Position numbers and translations under genes: made by a program. From contig CALAVA010000238.1 of assembly GCA_937892025.1 (NCBI GenBank), forward strand, positions 54,967-118,966: a stretch of DNA of 64,000 nucleotides, given 5' to 3'. Each line of letters starts with the position of its first letter. The stretch's first letter is position 1. This document shows positions 1 through 8,115 of this stretch, in pieces. This DNA is from an uncultured Bacteroidales bacterium. GTDB taxonomy: Bacteria; Bacteroidota; Bacteroidia; Bacteroidales; WCHB1-69. Under the pieces are notes generated by a model. That model saw only the letters and a list, made by a program, of their open reading frames with translations. It was not told the origin of the DNA and did no database searches.

Positions 1-3000
1 GTCACAGAATTACTTACTGCTGCAAAATTATATTTGAAAGAGGCTGAACTTGTAAAAGAAGAATTAGATAAATTAAAGGAAAGTGGAGGCACTTATACCA
101 CAAATGGTTCTTCTCCATCTACAAGCACTGGCGCTTTTATTCCTTTAACCACATTTGATTTGGCAAATAATGGAAAATATTCAAATCCATATGCTTATTT
201 GAATAGTAGAATTGGAAACAACTCAGCAGGAATAGAGGGTGATATATTATTCACATTTGCTTTGAGGGCATTTTATTATATGAATGTAAACGATGATTCA
301 AGGCAAGAAGTAAAGAGTTTTGGCCGAATGGAAGCCGTTAATTTGTTTAAAGCAGTTGGCGATAACGTTATTAATTCAAAGCCATTTATGGAGTTTATAG
401 CAAAATATGGCGATGAAAAAAATGAAAGAAGTGAAAAGGCTGATTTTATTTCTTACTTGACGGGAGAAAAGAACAAGGAAGGAATAACTGATTCTTGGAT
501 TTATGGTGACAAGAAAAATCTTTTTGAAAAGAAAGGAGGTAAACTTGTTTTTAATTATATTCAAGGTGGTAGCGGTAACAATTATCATTTTTTACCAATT
601 GGTATGCAAGAGCCTAATTTGGTCAAAAAAGATGATAGTGGTATGAATTGTATGAACTATCGTGATTGTAGATACATTTCGACAGATGACCATAAGAAAT
701 TCTGTTCTGATAAAGAAACTGATACTGGTAGTTTTATCCTTATAGAAGAAAGGGATTATCTTAGAACGCTTATATCAAATTTTGATGCTGAAGTTACAAA
801 TGTTGAAGAAACTTTAAAGGAAAGAGATAAAAACAAGGCTGAAGGTGATGAATATGGTAGCAGAGGCGTTTATGAATATGGAGAATTATTCCGTAATAAG
901 TCAGCAATAAAGCATTATAGGGATAATGTTGATACGGGTGAAAAAAGAGTAAAATATCTTTCAAAGAAAATGTTTGAAGATTCAGGCGGTACTGTTTCTG
1001 GAAAAGAAGTTGCTCAAGAAATGGCAACTGGCGATATGAAAGACATGTTTGTAAAACGACCAACAAGGATTAACGGAATTGGTAAAAATAGAGGAACTAA
1101 TTCTTCTCTTTATGATTTGCCGTTATATTGGTTACAAGACAACGATGAGGCAAGAGCATATTTGTTTATGATGTCTATACCATTAATAGGCAGTAATTTA
1201 GGAATTGAAGAAAAGTCTGAAAATGGTGTTGTTCCCAAAATATCATTATTAAGAGAGGGTGCTTTCTATTGGTGGGAAGAAAATTACGATAGCAACAAGG
1301 TTAAAGTTAGCGGAACTGTTTTTGGCAAAAAATACAATTATAAAAAGCCGGGAAGAGATGAAAGTTTTATTTGTAACACGCTTGAAATTGGAAGTGATAT
1401 GGAAACAATATTACCAATATTACAAAATCAAAGCGGTAGTTATGAGAAAAACAAAAAGCCATTAAATGCAACTTTGTCAAGAAGAAAATATCTTATAAAA
1501 TATTTTGAAGATTGGGCAAATAGTGAATATAGAGAAAATGAAAAATATTTGACAGATGCAAGTCTTTATATTGATGGAAAGTTTAAAAATGGCTTGAATA
1601 ATAGTTATTTAAAGAACGGCATTGTTAGTAGTTCTGATGATATTGCTGATAAATCGTATAAGTTACAGAAATTCCTAAGGGACACATTAACATCAATGTG
1701 TACCACATTTGATTATTATAATGGGTGTTATAGTGAAAAGGGAGATAAAGAATTATCTTGTAGTGTTTCTGATATGAGAAAGGCACTTAACGGATTTATG
1801 GAGGAATTGAATGTAATTTATGGCGATATGGTAAAAGACATAAATGACAATAATGGCAATATTGCCGAAGCGGTTTATAAAGCAAATGCGCAAGACCCAT
1901 TTAGAAACAAAGACCTTAAACTTTCAACATATATGACTTTAAAGAGTTTGTATGACAAATGGATATGCGGCTCTTATAAGGGAGAGAAAACTTGGAGATT
2001 CAATAGAACAAACATGTGGAATGCGGATTATAGGGATAGTGGATATGAACTTGACCATTTCTTATATTGTGATAATTTTTTCCACGATATTGGATATAAT
2101 TTGACTGTTAATTTAACTAAAATTGTTGAATGGATTAATAGTTGTTTGCCAACGTCTGAAGTTAATACTACAGAAGGGGTTATGCACGTAACAGGAAAAA
2201 CAATATATGAATTTTTAACTGACGTTGCAGTTGATTGCGGTGGATATTTACTTGCAGTTCCTCAGAGATTCATATATACAGACCCTGGTTCAATAGAAGA
2301 GGCGTTTAAACCGTTTCCAACTTGTCAAGATTGGGATGATGATACGTCAACTTATATGTTTCTATATACTTATAAGCCATCTGAGCACCTTGGAGATTCA
2401 GGTGGAAATGGGGATAACACAAGCATTGATATGAATGGATGGTCCCCTGATGGTGATGGATTTGATTTGACAAATGAAGATATAGTAGGAGACCTTTTCT
2501 GCGATGGCGGATTTGAAGTTCCAGCTTTTGGTGTCACGTTTGCTAAACAAAATCAAGCGTATTTTAAAGATATTAAGTTATCAACTGCTACTCACGGAGT
2601 TACTGAAGTTGGACTTAACGCAACATTTAACATCGTATCAAAGGCTTCAGAAGCACCAAGAGAAACGACACTTTATGGGCAGGACATTTATAAAGTGTAT
2701 AGTAATAACTCATATCAATGTACAGTAGAAATGATGGGAAATATGCAGATATTCCCACCAATGTATTTCCAATTGAATAATATACCTTTATGGAAAGGCG
2801 CTTATTTAATACAAAAAGTAACACATAGTATAAGGCCTGGAGATGTTACAACTACAATTGTTGGATATAGACAAAATAAATATGCAATACCAATGTCTGA
2901 TGCTGAAGTAATTGTTGATTTAAATTCAAGAAGTGTCGAACCAGAAGTTTCTGCTGCCGTTGGTATATCTGATGTTACGGCTTTGGCTGCTGGCGAAATT

Positions 3001-3927
3001 GGAGGAGGCTCATATAATGAAAAGAATATAAAGGCAAATCCAAATAAAAAGTTGCGATATTCTGATGAGTCTGATTATAATTCAACAAATATTACTCCAC
3101 AAAAGCCGTTGATATGTTTTACACCTGCTCATAGTACTGAAAATGGTAAGATAGCAAAGGCAACTGAAAATGCTTGGAGTTCAAAATTAATAGATAACTA
3201 TATAATTCCAAGATTAAAACAGAAGAAATTTAAGGATGGAACGAGTTATGCTGATAATATACATAGATGTAAAACAAGCCATGACCCAAGTGGAGGATAT
3301 AGTTTAAAAGAAACAAGAGAACTTATTGAAAAATATGGTTCTGATTGCGTAATATCAATTGTTCCACACTGGAATGGACTACCTACAGGCTGTAACGGAA
3401 AGACAAATACTACTGGGTATTTTGCGGTATATTATGGTAAGAGTTTTAATGGAGCGCCATGGAAGTTGAGAAGAGATGCTGCTGTTTTTGGTAGTTATAC
3501 TAGGGCTGCTTGTCAAAAAATGGTTGATAATAGGTCATCATTTAGAATGATGCCTATTGCAAAATTACCAAAGTCAAAAGATATGTTAAATAAGGTAAAA
3601 CAAGAAAAAGACGGAATGTATTGCTATTTGTTACCTGCAACGAGCCAAGAGAATGATAAGGGCGACCCAGGTGTTGGTCTTGATTGTGCGCACATTCTAA
3701 CAGAGAATTTCTTCCCAGAATATACTTCTGATATGGAAACAAAGTGGACATCACCTGATTTTGATAAAATTGATGAAACTGGGAGATATGTAACAGGCAG
3801 AGGGTGGCTTGAAAGTCCTGAAGGTTGTGCCGCAATCGCTGATATGCATGTAAATGCTATTGTAAATTATATTAATGCAATAGAAGCAAATCAATTTGCT
3901 GACGGAACTGGCGGAGGTAGTTCATAG
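1..3927 (+). CDS. Tail hub / baseplate protein with C-terminal N-acetylmuramoyl-L-alanine amidase (5' end outside window)
   Basis: The frame is open from base 1, so the start lies upstream; about 1,308 codons are visible before a TAG at 3925. Counting from the TTG at 34, the first 800 residues are unrecognised. Residues about 820-960 (VPAFGVTFAKQ, later FQLNNIPLWKGAYLIQKV) resemble late-control/gp27-type tail hub proteins. Residues about 1022-1285 look like an Amidase_3 zinc amidase: FTPAHST replaces the usual GHGG metal-binding loop, SIVPHWNG matches the second histidine strand, and ILTENFF matches the catalytic Glu strand. Such enzymes cleave the MurNAc-L-Ala bond of peptidoglycan, which fits local wall opening at the tail tip. 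The protein ends in a Gly/Ser linker directly before an in-frame NlpC/P60 domain. Hub role is inferred; the amidase assignment is fairly firm although the first metal loop is divergent. Confidence 0.72.
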   Translation, partial: VTELLTAAKLYLKEAELVKEELDKLKESGGTYTTNGSSPSTSTGAFIPLTTFDLANNGKYSNPYAYLNSRIGNNSAGIEGDILFTFALRAFYYMNVNDDSRQEVKSFGRMEAVNLFKAVGDNVINSKPFMEFIAKYGDEKNERSEKADFISYLTGEKNKEGITDSWIYGDKKNLFEKKGGKLVFNYIQGGSGNNYHFLPIGMQEPNLVKKDDSGMNCMNYRDCRYISTDDHKKFCSDKETDTGSFILIEERDYLRTLISNFDAEVTNVEETLKERDKNKAEGDEYGSRGVYEYGELFRNKSAIKHYRDNVDTGEKRVKYLSKKMFEDSGGTVSGKEVAQEMATGDMKDMFVKRPTRINGIGKNRGTNSSLYDLPLYWLQDNDEARAYLFMMSIPLIGSNLGIEEKSENGVVPKISLLREGAFYWWEENYDSNKVKVSGTVFGKKYNYKKPGRDESFICNTLEIGSDMETILPILQNQSGSYEKNKKPLNATLSRRKYLIKYFEDWANSEYRENEKYLTDASLYIDGKFKNGLNNSYLKNGIVSSSDDIADKSYKLQKFLRDTLTSMCTTFDYYNGCYSEKGDKELSCSVSDMRKALNGFMEELNVIYGDMVKDINDNNGNIAEAVYKANAQDPFRNKDLKLSTYMTLKSLYDKWICGSYKGEKTWRFNRTNMWNADYRDSGYELDHFLYCDNFFHDIGYNLTVNLTKIVEWINSCLPTSEVNTTEGVMHVTGKTIYEFLTDVAVDCGGYLLAVPQRFIYTDPGSIEEAFKPFPTCQDWDDDTSTYMFLYTYKPSEHLGDSGGNGDNTSIDMNGWSPDGDGFDLTNEDIVGDLFCDGGFEVPAFGVTFAKQNQAYFKDIKLSTATHGVTEVGLNATFNIVSKASEAPRETTLYGQDIYKVYSNNSYQCTVEMMGNMQIFPPMYFQLNNIPLWKGAYLIQKVTHSIRPGDVTTTIVGYRQNKYAIPMSDAEVIVDLNSRSVEPEVSAAVGISDVTALAAGEIGGGSYNEKNIKANPNKKLRYSDESDYNSTNITPQKPLICFTPAHSTENGKIAKATENAWSSKLIDNYIIPRLKQKKFKDGTSYADNIHRCKTSHDPSGGYSLKETRELIEKYGSDCVISIVPHWNGLPTGCNGKTNTTGYFAVYYGKSFNGAPWKLRRDAAVFGSYTRAACQKMVDNRSSFRMMPIAKLPKSKDMLNKVKQEKDGMYCYLLPATSQENDKGDPGVGLDCAHILTENFFPEYTSDMETKWTSPDFDKIDETGRYVTGRGWLESPEGCAAIADMHVNAIVNYINAIEANQFADGTGGGSS

Positions 3928-4457
3928 GTAAGTCCTGGCGCACCAAGCAGTCCTATTGATGGAAAAACAAATACAGGTCTTGTTGCATATTGCCGTGCTC
4001 AATTGGGAAGACAATATTGGTTTGGAGGCTATGGCTCTAAGTCAACAACAAATTTATTGTCTTGGTATAGAAAAACGTATCCTGACCAATATAGTTATGA
4101 TAAAATGCCAAAATATGAGGACCAAATGGGTAAAAAGTTCATGATTGCATTGGATTGATAAAGTGGTACATGTGGTCAAATAACCCAGAAGACCCAAGCC
4201 CTAAATATGATGGAAATGAATTTAAAGATTGCACGGCAGACGGATTACTAAGCAGGTCAAGCGTTAAAGGCTCAATAAGTACAATTCCTAGGGATGTTCA
4301 TGGACTTGCTGTGTATATGCCAGGTCACGTTGGTGTATATATAGGCGGAGGTAAAGTTATTGAAGCAAAGGGACATACATATAATGTCGTTGAAACTGAC
4401 CTTGATGGAAGAGGTTGGAAAAACTGGTCATACATTGACGGAATCAAATATGTTTAA
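3928..4457 (+). CDS. NlpC/P60 cell-wall peptidase domain, reading frame broken (TAG upstream and -1 frameshift)
   Basis: Immediately after the TAG at 3925-3927 the same frame continues as a Gly/Ser/Pro linker and then an NlpC/P60 N-terminal half (GLVAYCRAQLG, QYWFGGYG) until a TGA at 4156. The other half continues in the -1 frame to 4457: DCIGLIKWYMW holds the catalytic Cys (codon 4146-4148) and GHVGVYIGGGKVIEA holds the catalytic His (4326-4328). The frames join at the run AAAAA, 4132-4136; one more A would give GKKVHDCIGLIKW, the expected family sequence. No good start codon exists between the TAG and the domain, so it probably belongs to the preceding amidase protein. It may be a pseudogene, a recoded fusion, or an assembly error in a homopolymer. 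Family identity is firm; functional state is not. Confidence 0.7.
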
Positions 4458-4458
4458 T

Positions 4459-4487
4459 TTGTTGTTTTGTGATATTTTTTGTATAAT
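4459..4487 (+). promoter_or_regulatory. Candidate sigma70-like promoter before the gene at 4504
   Basis: TTGTTG at 4459-4464, 17-nt spacer, TATAAT at 4482-4487. It overlaps the end of the peptidase gene and lies 16 nt before the next ATG. The AT-rich background makes chance matches likely. Confidence 0.3.
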
Positions 4488-4503
4488 ATCAAAAATTTAA
4501 TTT

Positions 4504-5097
4504 ATGCAACTGATTGCTAATATTTTAACTAAAAATTTATTTTCTGATAAAATTTTGTACAATGTCGTTGAAAAAAAGGATGATTTAATAGATGGTATAC
4601 CAACATTATGTGTTGGCCTTGAAATGACTAAAAAGAATTATCCGAATTTCAATCTTCTTGACATGAATATTGATGAAATGACAAAATGGACTTATGGTCC
4701 GAGAGAAAAAAGAAATGTATACGAGAGTAGACTTTCTAAATTTATATTTGATTCAATAATTAAATTTGTTAATGGTATTAAATATGTGTATGTCAACATT
4801 TTAACAGATGGATTTAAATCTGAAGATTTTCTTAGGGTAAAGTATTTGATAAGAAATACTGATATAAAAACAACATCATTTATTAACAATGGTGTTGTTT
4901 ACATTTATGACAAAGACAATAATGTTGTTTACGGTGTTTCTATTAGGGAATTTTCTTATGTTGGTGTTGATAGTAATGCATTTTTACGTCTTGTTTATAA
5001 AAATACAATTGTAATATCTGGAAAAGATTCATTACCTCTTGATATAAGAATTTTGTTTTCTGATTACAAATATGCAATACCTTGTTTGTTTTATTGA
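4504..5097 (+). CDS. Conserved-looking phage protein of unknown function (197 aa)
   Basis: Starts at ATG 4504 (MQLIANILTK) and ends with TGA. The protein is soluble-looking, rich in alternating hydrophobic strands (YVYVNIL, VVYIYDKDNNVVYGV), with no signal peptide, membrane segment or catalytic motif I recognise. The codon composition matches the neighbours, and the length and the clean gap on both sides support a real gene. It sits alone between the wall-degrading hub gene and a late-motif-controlled pair, so context gives no strong functional hint. I do not recognise the family. Confidence 0.72.
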   Translation: MQLIANILTKNLFSDKILYNVVEKKDDLIDGIPTLCVGLEMTKKNYPNFNLLDMNIDEMTKWTYGPREKRNVYESRLSKFIFDSIIKFVNGIKYVYVNILTDGFKSEDFLRVKYLIRNTDIKTTSFINNGVVYIYDKDNNVVYGVSIREFSYVGVDSNAFLRLVYKNTIVISGKDSLPLDIRILFSDYKYAIPCLFY

Positions 5098-5118
5098 CTT
5101 ATTTTTACTAATTAACTA

Positions 5119-5126
5119 CTATTTAT
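5119..5126 (+). promoter_or_regulatory. Late-promoter-like motif CTATTTAT
   Basis: Part of AACTACTATTTATATGA, with 16 nt between the motif and the ATG at 5143. It matches the recurring motif at 9410, 10428, 27246, 50199 and 61893, and the GTATTTAT variant at 18640. Confidence 0.5.
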
Positions 5127-5142
5127 ATGAAAATAGTGTAAA

Positions 5143-5505
5143 ATGTTTAGACCGAGGGTAATAGTGAAAACAAGGGTGTTAGTTCCGAAAAAAAATATAG
5201 GAATTTGGGCTAACAAAAAAAATGTTGACACTAACAATGAAGAAACAAAAGAGCCTGAAAAAGAAGAAAAGGTTTTAGAACAGGCTAAAGAAAAAAACGA
5301 AACTAAGCCAAAAGATAAGAATAAGTCTACAAAAAAAAATAAAGATATGGCAATTAATGAAGAACAAATCTCAGCTGCTGAGGAAAGGGCAAATATTTTG
5401 TCAGATAATGTAAAAGTTGTAAAAAAAGACCGTGGTTTGATTGAAAGAACCGAGTCATCTAAAATAATTCTTACAGAGGATAATAGACAAGTACTAAATG
5501 ACTAA
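5143..5505 (+). CDS. Small charged, probably disordered protein of unknown function (120 aa)
   Basis: Starts MFRPRVIVKTRVLVPKK and then becomes a Lys/Glu-rich, low-complexity stretch (residues about 28-70, KEPEKEEK, KNKSTKKNKD) followed by a short helix-prone acidic and basic tail. No enzymatic motif is visible. Its stop overlaps the next start by 8 nt, so translation of the two is probably coupled. A late-type motif precedes it, which suggests a structural or assembly role such as a head-core or scaffold accessory; that is inference only. Confidence 0.68.
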   Translation: MFRPRVIVKTRVLVPKKNIGIWANKKNVDTNNEETKEPEKEEKVLEQAKEKNETKPKDKNKSTKKNKDMAINEEQISAAEERANILSDNVKVVKKDRGLIERTESSKIILTEDNRQVLND

Positions 5506-6364
5506 AATTGATTTAAACGAAGTAAGACAAAACTTTAGGCATTTAGTTGAATATGTAACGCCTGAAGGTGTTGTTGAAGATGAAAATGACCCAAATGCCG
5601 GTGGCGATGCTATGGGTGGTGACCCAATGGCAATGGGTGGTGGCGCTCCTATGGGTGGAGACCCAATGGGCGGAGACCCAATGGGTGGAGGTGCTCCTAT
5701 GGGCGGAGACACAATGGGTGGTGACCCAATGGGTGGTGACCCAATGGGTGGTGACCCAATGGGTGGTGGACAATCACCTGAGGGATTTGCTCCACAAGGT
5801 GTAGACCCAAATGCAGGAATGGATGGAATGGGTGGTGACCCTAATGCAATGGGTGGCGCTCCTATGGGTGGCGACCCAAGCATGATGGGTGGTGACCCTA
5901 ACGCGATGGGCGGAGATGTTCCTGGCCCTGGCGATGATGTTGTTGAGATTGACGATTTAACTGACGCACAAGAAGATACTGAAAAGAAAGTTGATTCTTT
6001 AACGTCAAAATTTGAAAAATTAATGGCATCAATTGACGGTATAGAGAAAAGAATTGATGATATTGATACACATACAAATCAATATCTTGGTGCTCTTAAA
6101 GGAGAAATGGAAAGAAGAAATCCAACACCAATGCAAAGATTGACAATGCGTTCAACGAAATCAGCACCTTATGATATGACACCTAATGAGTATATGAACA
6201 ATTATGCTCCTGACAATTATAGTGCTGAGTCTGACAACAATGGTGCAGATGACCCACAATATAAAATAACGAAGGGTGACATTGATGATTTTGTTGATTA
6301 TGGCTCAATTGCAAAAGATATTGCAAACAATAAAGTTGGGTTAAAGGATATTTTTGGCTATTAA
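5498..6364 (+). CDS. Gly/Met/Asp repeat protein with C-terminal coiled coil (288 aa), possible virion or head-core protein
   Basis: Residues 1-25 form a normal leader (MTKIDLNEVRQNF). Residues about 36-145 are a degenerate tandem repeat of MGGDP and MGGGAP units encoded by a 15-bp DNA repeat. Residues about 150-205 (LTDAQEDTEKKVDSLTSKF, IDGIEKRIDDIDTHTNQYL) have heptad spacing of a coiled coil. The C-terminus (KITKGDIDDFVDYG, GLKDIFGY) is folded-looking. It overlaps the preceding charged protein by 8 nt and is followed by a strong terminator, so the two form one late transcription unit. The plan of flexible repeat plus coiled coil is compatible with a scaffold or prohead-core part, but no family was recognised. 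Confidence 0.75.
   Translation: MTKIDLNEVRQNFRHLVEYVTPEGVVEDENDPNAGGDAMGGDPMAMGGGAPMGGDPMGGDPMGGGAPMGGDTMGGDPMGGDPMGGDPMGGGQSPEGFAPQGVDPNAGMDGMGGDPNAMGGAPMGGDPSMMGGDPNAMGGDVPGPGDDVVEIDDLTDAQEDTEKKVDSLTSKFEKLMASIDGIEKRIDDIDTHTNQYLGALKGEMERRNPTPMQRLTMRSTKSAPYDMTPNEYMNNYAPDNYSAESDNNGADDPQYKITKGDIDDFVDYGSIAKDIANNKVGLKDIFGY
5605..5925 (+). repeat. 15-bp minisatellite (ATGGGTGGTGACCCA) inside a coding sequence
   Basis: Three perfect 15-bp copies lie at 5714-5758, flanked by degenerate copies in both directions with GGCGCTCCT insertions. The unit is a multiple of three, so copy-number change would leave the frame intact. Confidence 0.85.
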
Positions 6365-6406
6365 AATTATTGGGCTGCATTATTGTGGCCCAATAATTGT
6401 TTTTTT
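6365..6406 (+). terminator. Intrinsic terminator
   Basis: 11-bp perfect stem AATTATTGGGC (6365-6375) with GCCCAATAATT (6388-6398), 12-nt loop, followed by a T-run (6400-6406). It closes the unit ending with the repeat protein. Confidence 0.88.
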
Positions 6407-6425
6407 ATAACATTTTTTGTATATT
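6397..6425 (+). promoter_or_regulatory. Candidate sigma70-like promoter for the SSB/tdk/uvsX unit
   Basis: TTGTTT (6397-6402), 17-nt spacer, TATATT (6420-6425), overlapping the terminator tail. It is about 68 nt before the SSB start, leaving an AT-rich unstructured leader. Confidence 0.3.
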
Positions 6426-6472
6426 ATATAAGAAATAGTTTTATTTATTAACATTTTTAAAATAATAATTTT

Positions 6473-6490
6473 ATGAAAAAAAATTTTTAA
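6473..6490 (+). promoter_or_regulatory. Five-codon leader ORF and A/T-rich leader before the SSB gene
   Basis: ATG AAA AAA AAT TTT TAA lies three bases upstream of the SSB ATG. T4 gp32 represses its own translation by binding an unstructured A/T-rich leader; this leader has the right composition for that, but the role is inferred and the mini-ORF may be chance. Confidence 0.25.
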
Positions 6491-6493
6491 TTT

Positions 6494-7483
6494 ATGGGTA
6501 ACTTAATCGAATTACCAAACATTAGTTTAGATTCAGTAGTAAATGAAAAAAATGATGAACAAAAACCAAAGAAAGAAGGTTTTGATGTTAAAAACTACCT
6601 AAATGTAAGACTTTCAGATGGCGAAGACCAAAAGACACTTACGATAAGGTTATTACCGATGGACTTGGAAACAGGTAGTCCGTTTGCGAAAATACACATT
6701 CACAACGTGAAAGTCCCTCAAGATATGGTAAAACCAGGCGAAAAGCCGTATAAATCCTACATTTGTTTAAATAAGACGGAAGGAATTGACCATGAAAAGT
6801 ATGGTACAAAGTGTCCATTTTGCGAAATGAACTATGCCGCTTATTTGGAATCAACAAAAGAAACAGACCCAGTAAAGAAGAAAGCATTACAAGAAGCGTC
6901 TCTTGCATTCAAGAGTCAAGAAGCCGTTATTGTTAGGTGTATTGAGCGTGGAAAGGAAGAAGATGGTGTAAAGTTTTGGAAATTTAATATTAGGGCAAAG
7001 GATAAGACAGACCCGTACAACCAAATTTTAAACTTGGCTAAGTTAAGGGAAGATGCTGCTGCAAGAAAGGGAGAAACAAACAATATACTTGATATTTACA
7101 CTGGCCGTGACTTGAACGTTACAATTACATCAGCAGAAAAGTCAGCACCAAGTATTATTGACGATGGTGACAGAAGCCCATTATCAAAAGACGAGGAATT
7201 GATGAAGAAATGGATATTTGACAAAAAGAAATGGCAAGAAGTATTCACATGTAAGCCATATGAATATCTTAATCTTGTGGCCCAAATGAGAACTCCTTGG
7301 TTTGACAAGTCAAAGGGTGTTTGGGTTGATAAGGAAGAGTATGAGGCAGAACATAGCGCTAACACAAATGAAGTAGACAAAGAAATCAAGGAAGCGGAAA
7401 ATAAAGTTAAAGAAAACGAGAAATCTAACAATAATTCATTTGTTGGTTCGCTGGAAATTAACGATGATGATTTACCTTATTAA
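6494..7483 (+). CDS. Single-stranded DNA-binding protein, T4 gp32-like
   Basis: 329 aa, slightly longer than T4 gp32 (301 aa). Residues 1-30 are a basic/flexible N-terminus used in the family for cooperative binding. The core holds a putative zinc site: Cys91, His100, Cys107 and Cys110 (DHEKYGTKCPFC). The last 45 residues are highly charged and end DDDLPY, the acidic protein-interaction tail typical of SSBs. It coats ssDNA during replication and recombination and would work with the UvsX and helicase encoded downstream. It begins a tight unit with thymidine kinase (3-nt gap) and UvsX. Family assignment is strong from the zinc motif, acidic tail and gene order. Confidence 0.85.
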   Translation: MGNLIELPNISLDSVVNEKNDEQKPKKEGFDVKNYLNVRLSDGEDQKTLTIRLLPMDLETGSPFAKIHIHNVKVPQDMVKPGEKPYKSYICLNKTEGIDHEKYGTKCPFCEMNYAAYLESTKETDPVKKKALQEASLAFKSQEAVIVRCIERGKEEDGVKFWKFNIRAKDKTDPYNQILNLAKLREDAAARKGETNNILDIYTGRDLNVTITSAEKSAPSIIDDGDRSPLSKDEELMKKWIFDKKKWQEVFTCKPYEYLNLVAQMRTPWFDKSKGVWVDKEEYEAEHSANTNEVDKEIKEAENKVKENEKSNNNSFVGSLEINDDDLPY

Positions 7484-7486
7484 TAT

Positions 7487-8113
7487 ATGTGTAATCACGG
7501 AAAAATTAAATTCAACTATGGAGCAATGGGCAGTGGCAAAAGCCTTCATTTGATTGCCACTGCTCATAATTTCAAAATACATTCTATACCTTTTATTGTC
7601 CTTAAAAGTAAAATAGACGATAGGGATGGAGAAGATGTTGTCCATTCAAGGGCAATTGGTGACATAGAGTGTGTTGGCATAACAACAAACGATAACATAT
7701 TTGAACTTGTTTCAAATTATCTCAATGCTGATTTGTTTTATGGAGCAAAGGGCCTTAGATGGATTCTTATAGACGAATGCCAATTTTTAACTGAAAAACA
7801 AGTTGATGAATTGGCTGCTGTTGCTGATAATTTTGGAACAAATGTTTTATGTTATGGTTTAAGGACTGATTTTAAAACACAATTATTTCCTGGTTCAAAG
7901 AGATTGTTTGAAATTGCAGATAGTTTCGAGGAAATAAAATCAAGTTGCTATTGCAACAGTAAGACTATTTTTAATGCAAGAATAAATAAGGATGGCGAAA
8001 TTGTCACTGACGGAGAACAAATTGAAGTTGGTGGTGATGATAGGTATGTGTCTTTATGCAGAAAGTGCTATTTTGAGAAGACAGGAAATCCTTTGTATAA
8101 AAAAAATGATTAA
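7487..8113 (+). CDS. tdk: Thymidine kinase (type II)
   Basis: 208 aa, normal length for the family. Walker A GAMGSGKS at residues 12-19, Walker B plus catalytic Glu in LIDECQF (residues 94-100), YGLRTDF lasso-region motif near residue 125, and four zinc cysteines in two pairs (CYCNSKT and CRKCYF). It phosphorylates thymidine to dTMP with ATP, feeding the phage DNA precursor pool. It sits 3 nt after the SSB gene and 2 nt before uvsX, in one operon. All key residues are present. Confidence 0.95.
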   Translation: MCNHGKIKFNYGAMGSGKSLHLIATAHNFKIHSIPFIVLKSKIDDRDGEDVVHSRAIGDIECVGITTNDNIFELVSNYLNADLFYGAKGLRWILIDECQFLTEKQVDELAAVADNFGTNVLCYGLRTDFKTQLFPGSKRLFEIADSFEEIKSSCYCNSKTIFNARINKDGEIVTDGEQIEVGGDDRYVSLCRKCYFEKTGNPLYKKND

Positions 8114-8115
8114 AT

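Noticed and set aside
5494..5883. Antisense Pro/Ile/Gly-rich open frame across the 15-bp repeat
   Set aside because: A 15-bp repeat without stops leaves several frames open; the product is only the complement of MGGDP repeats.
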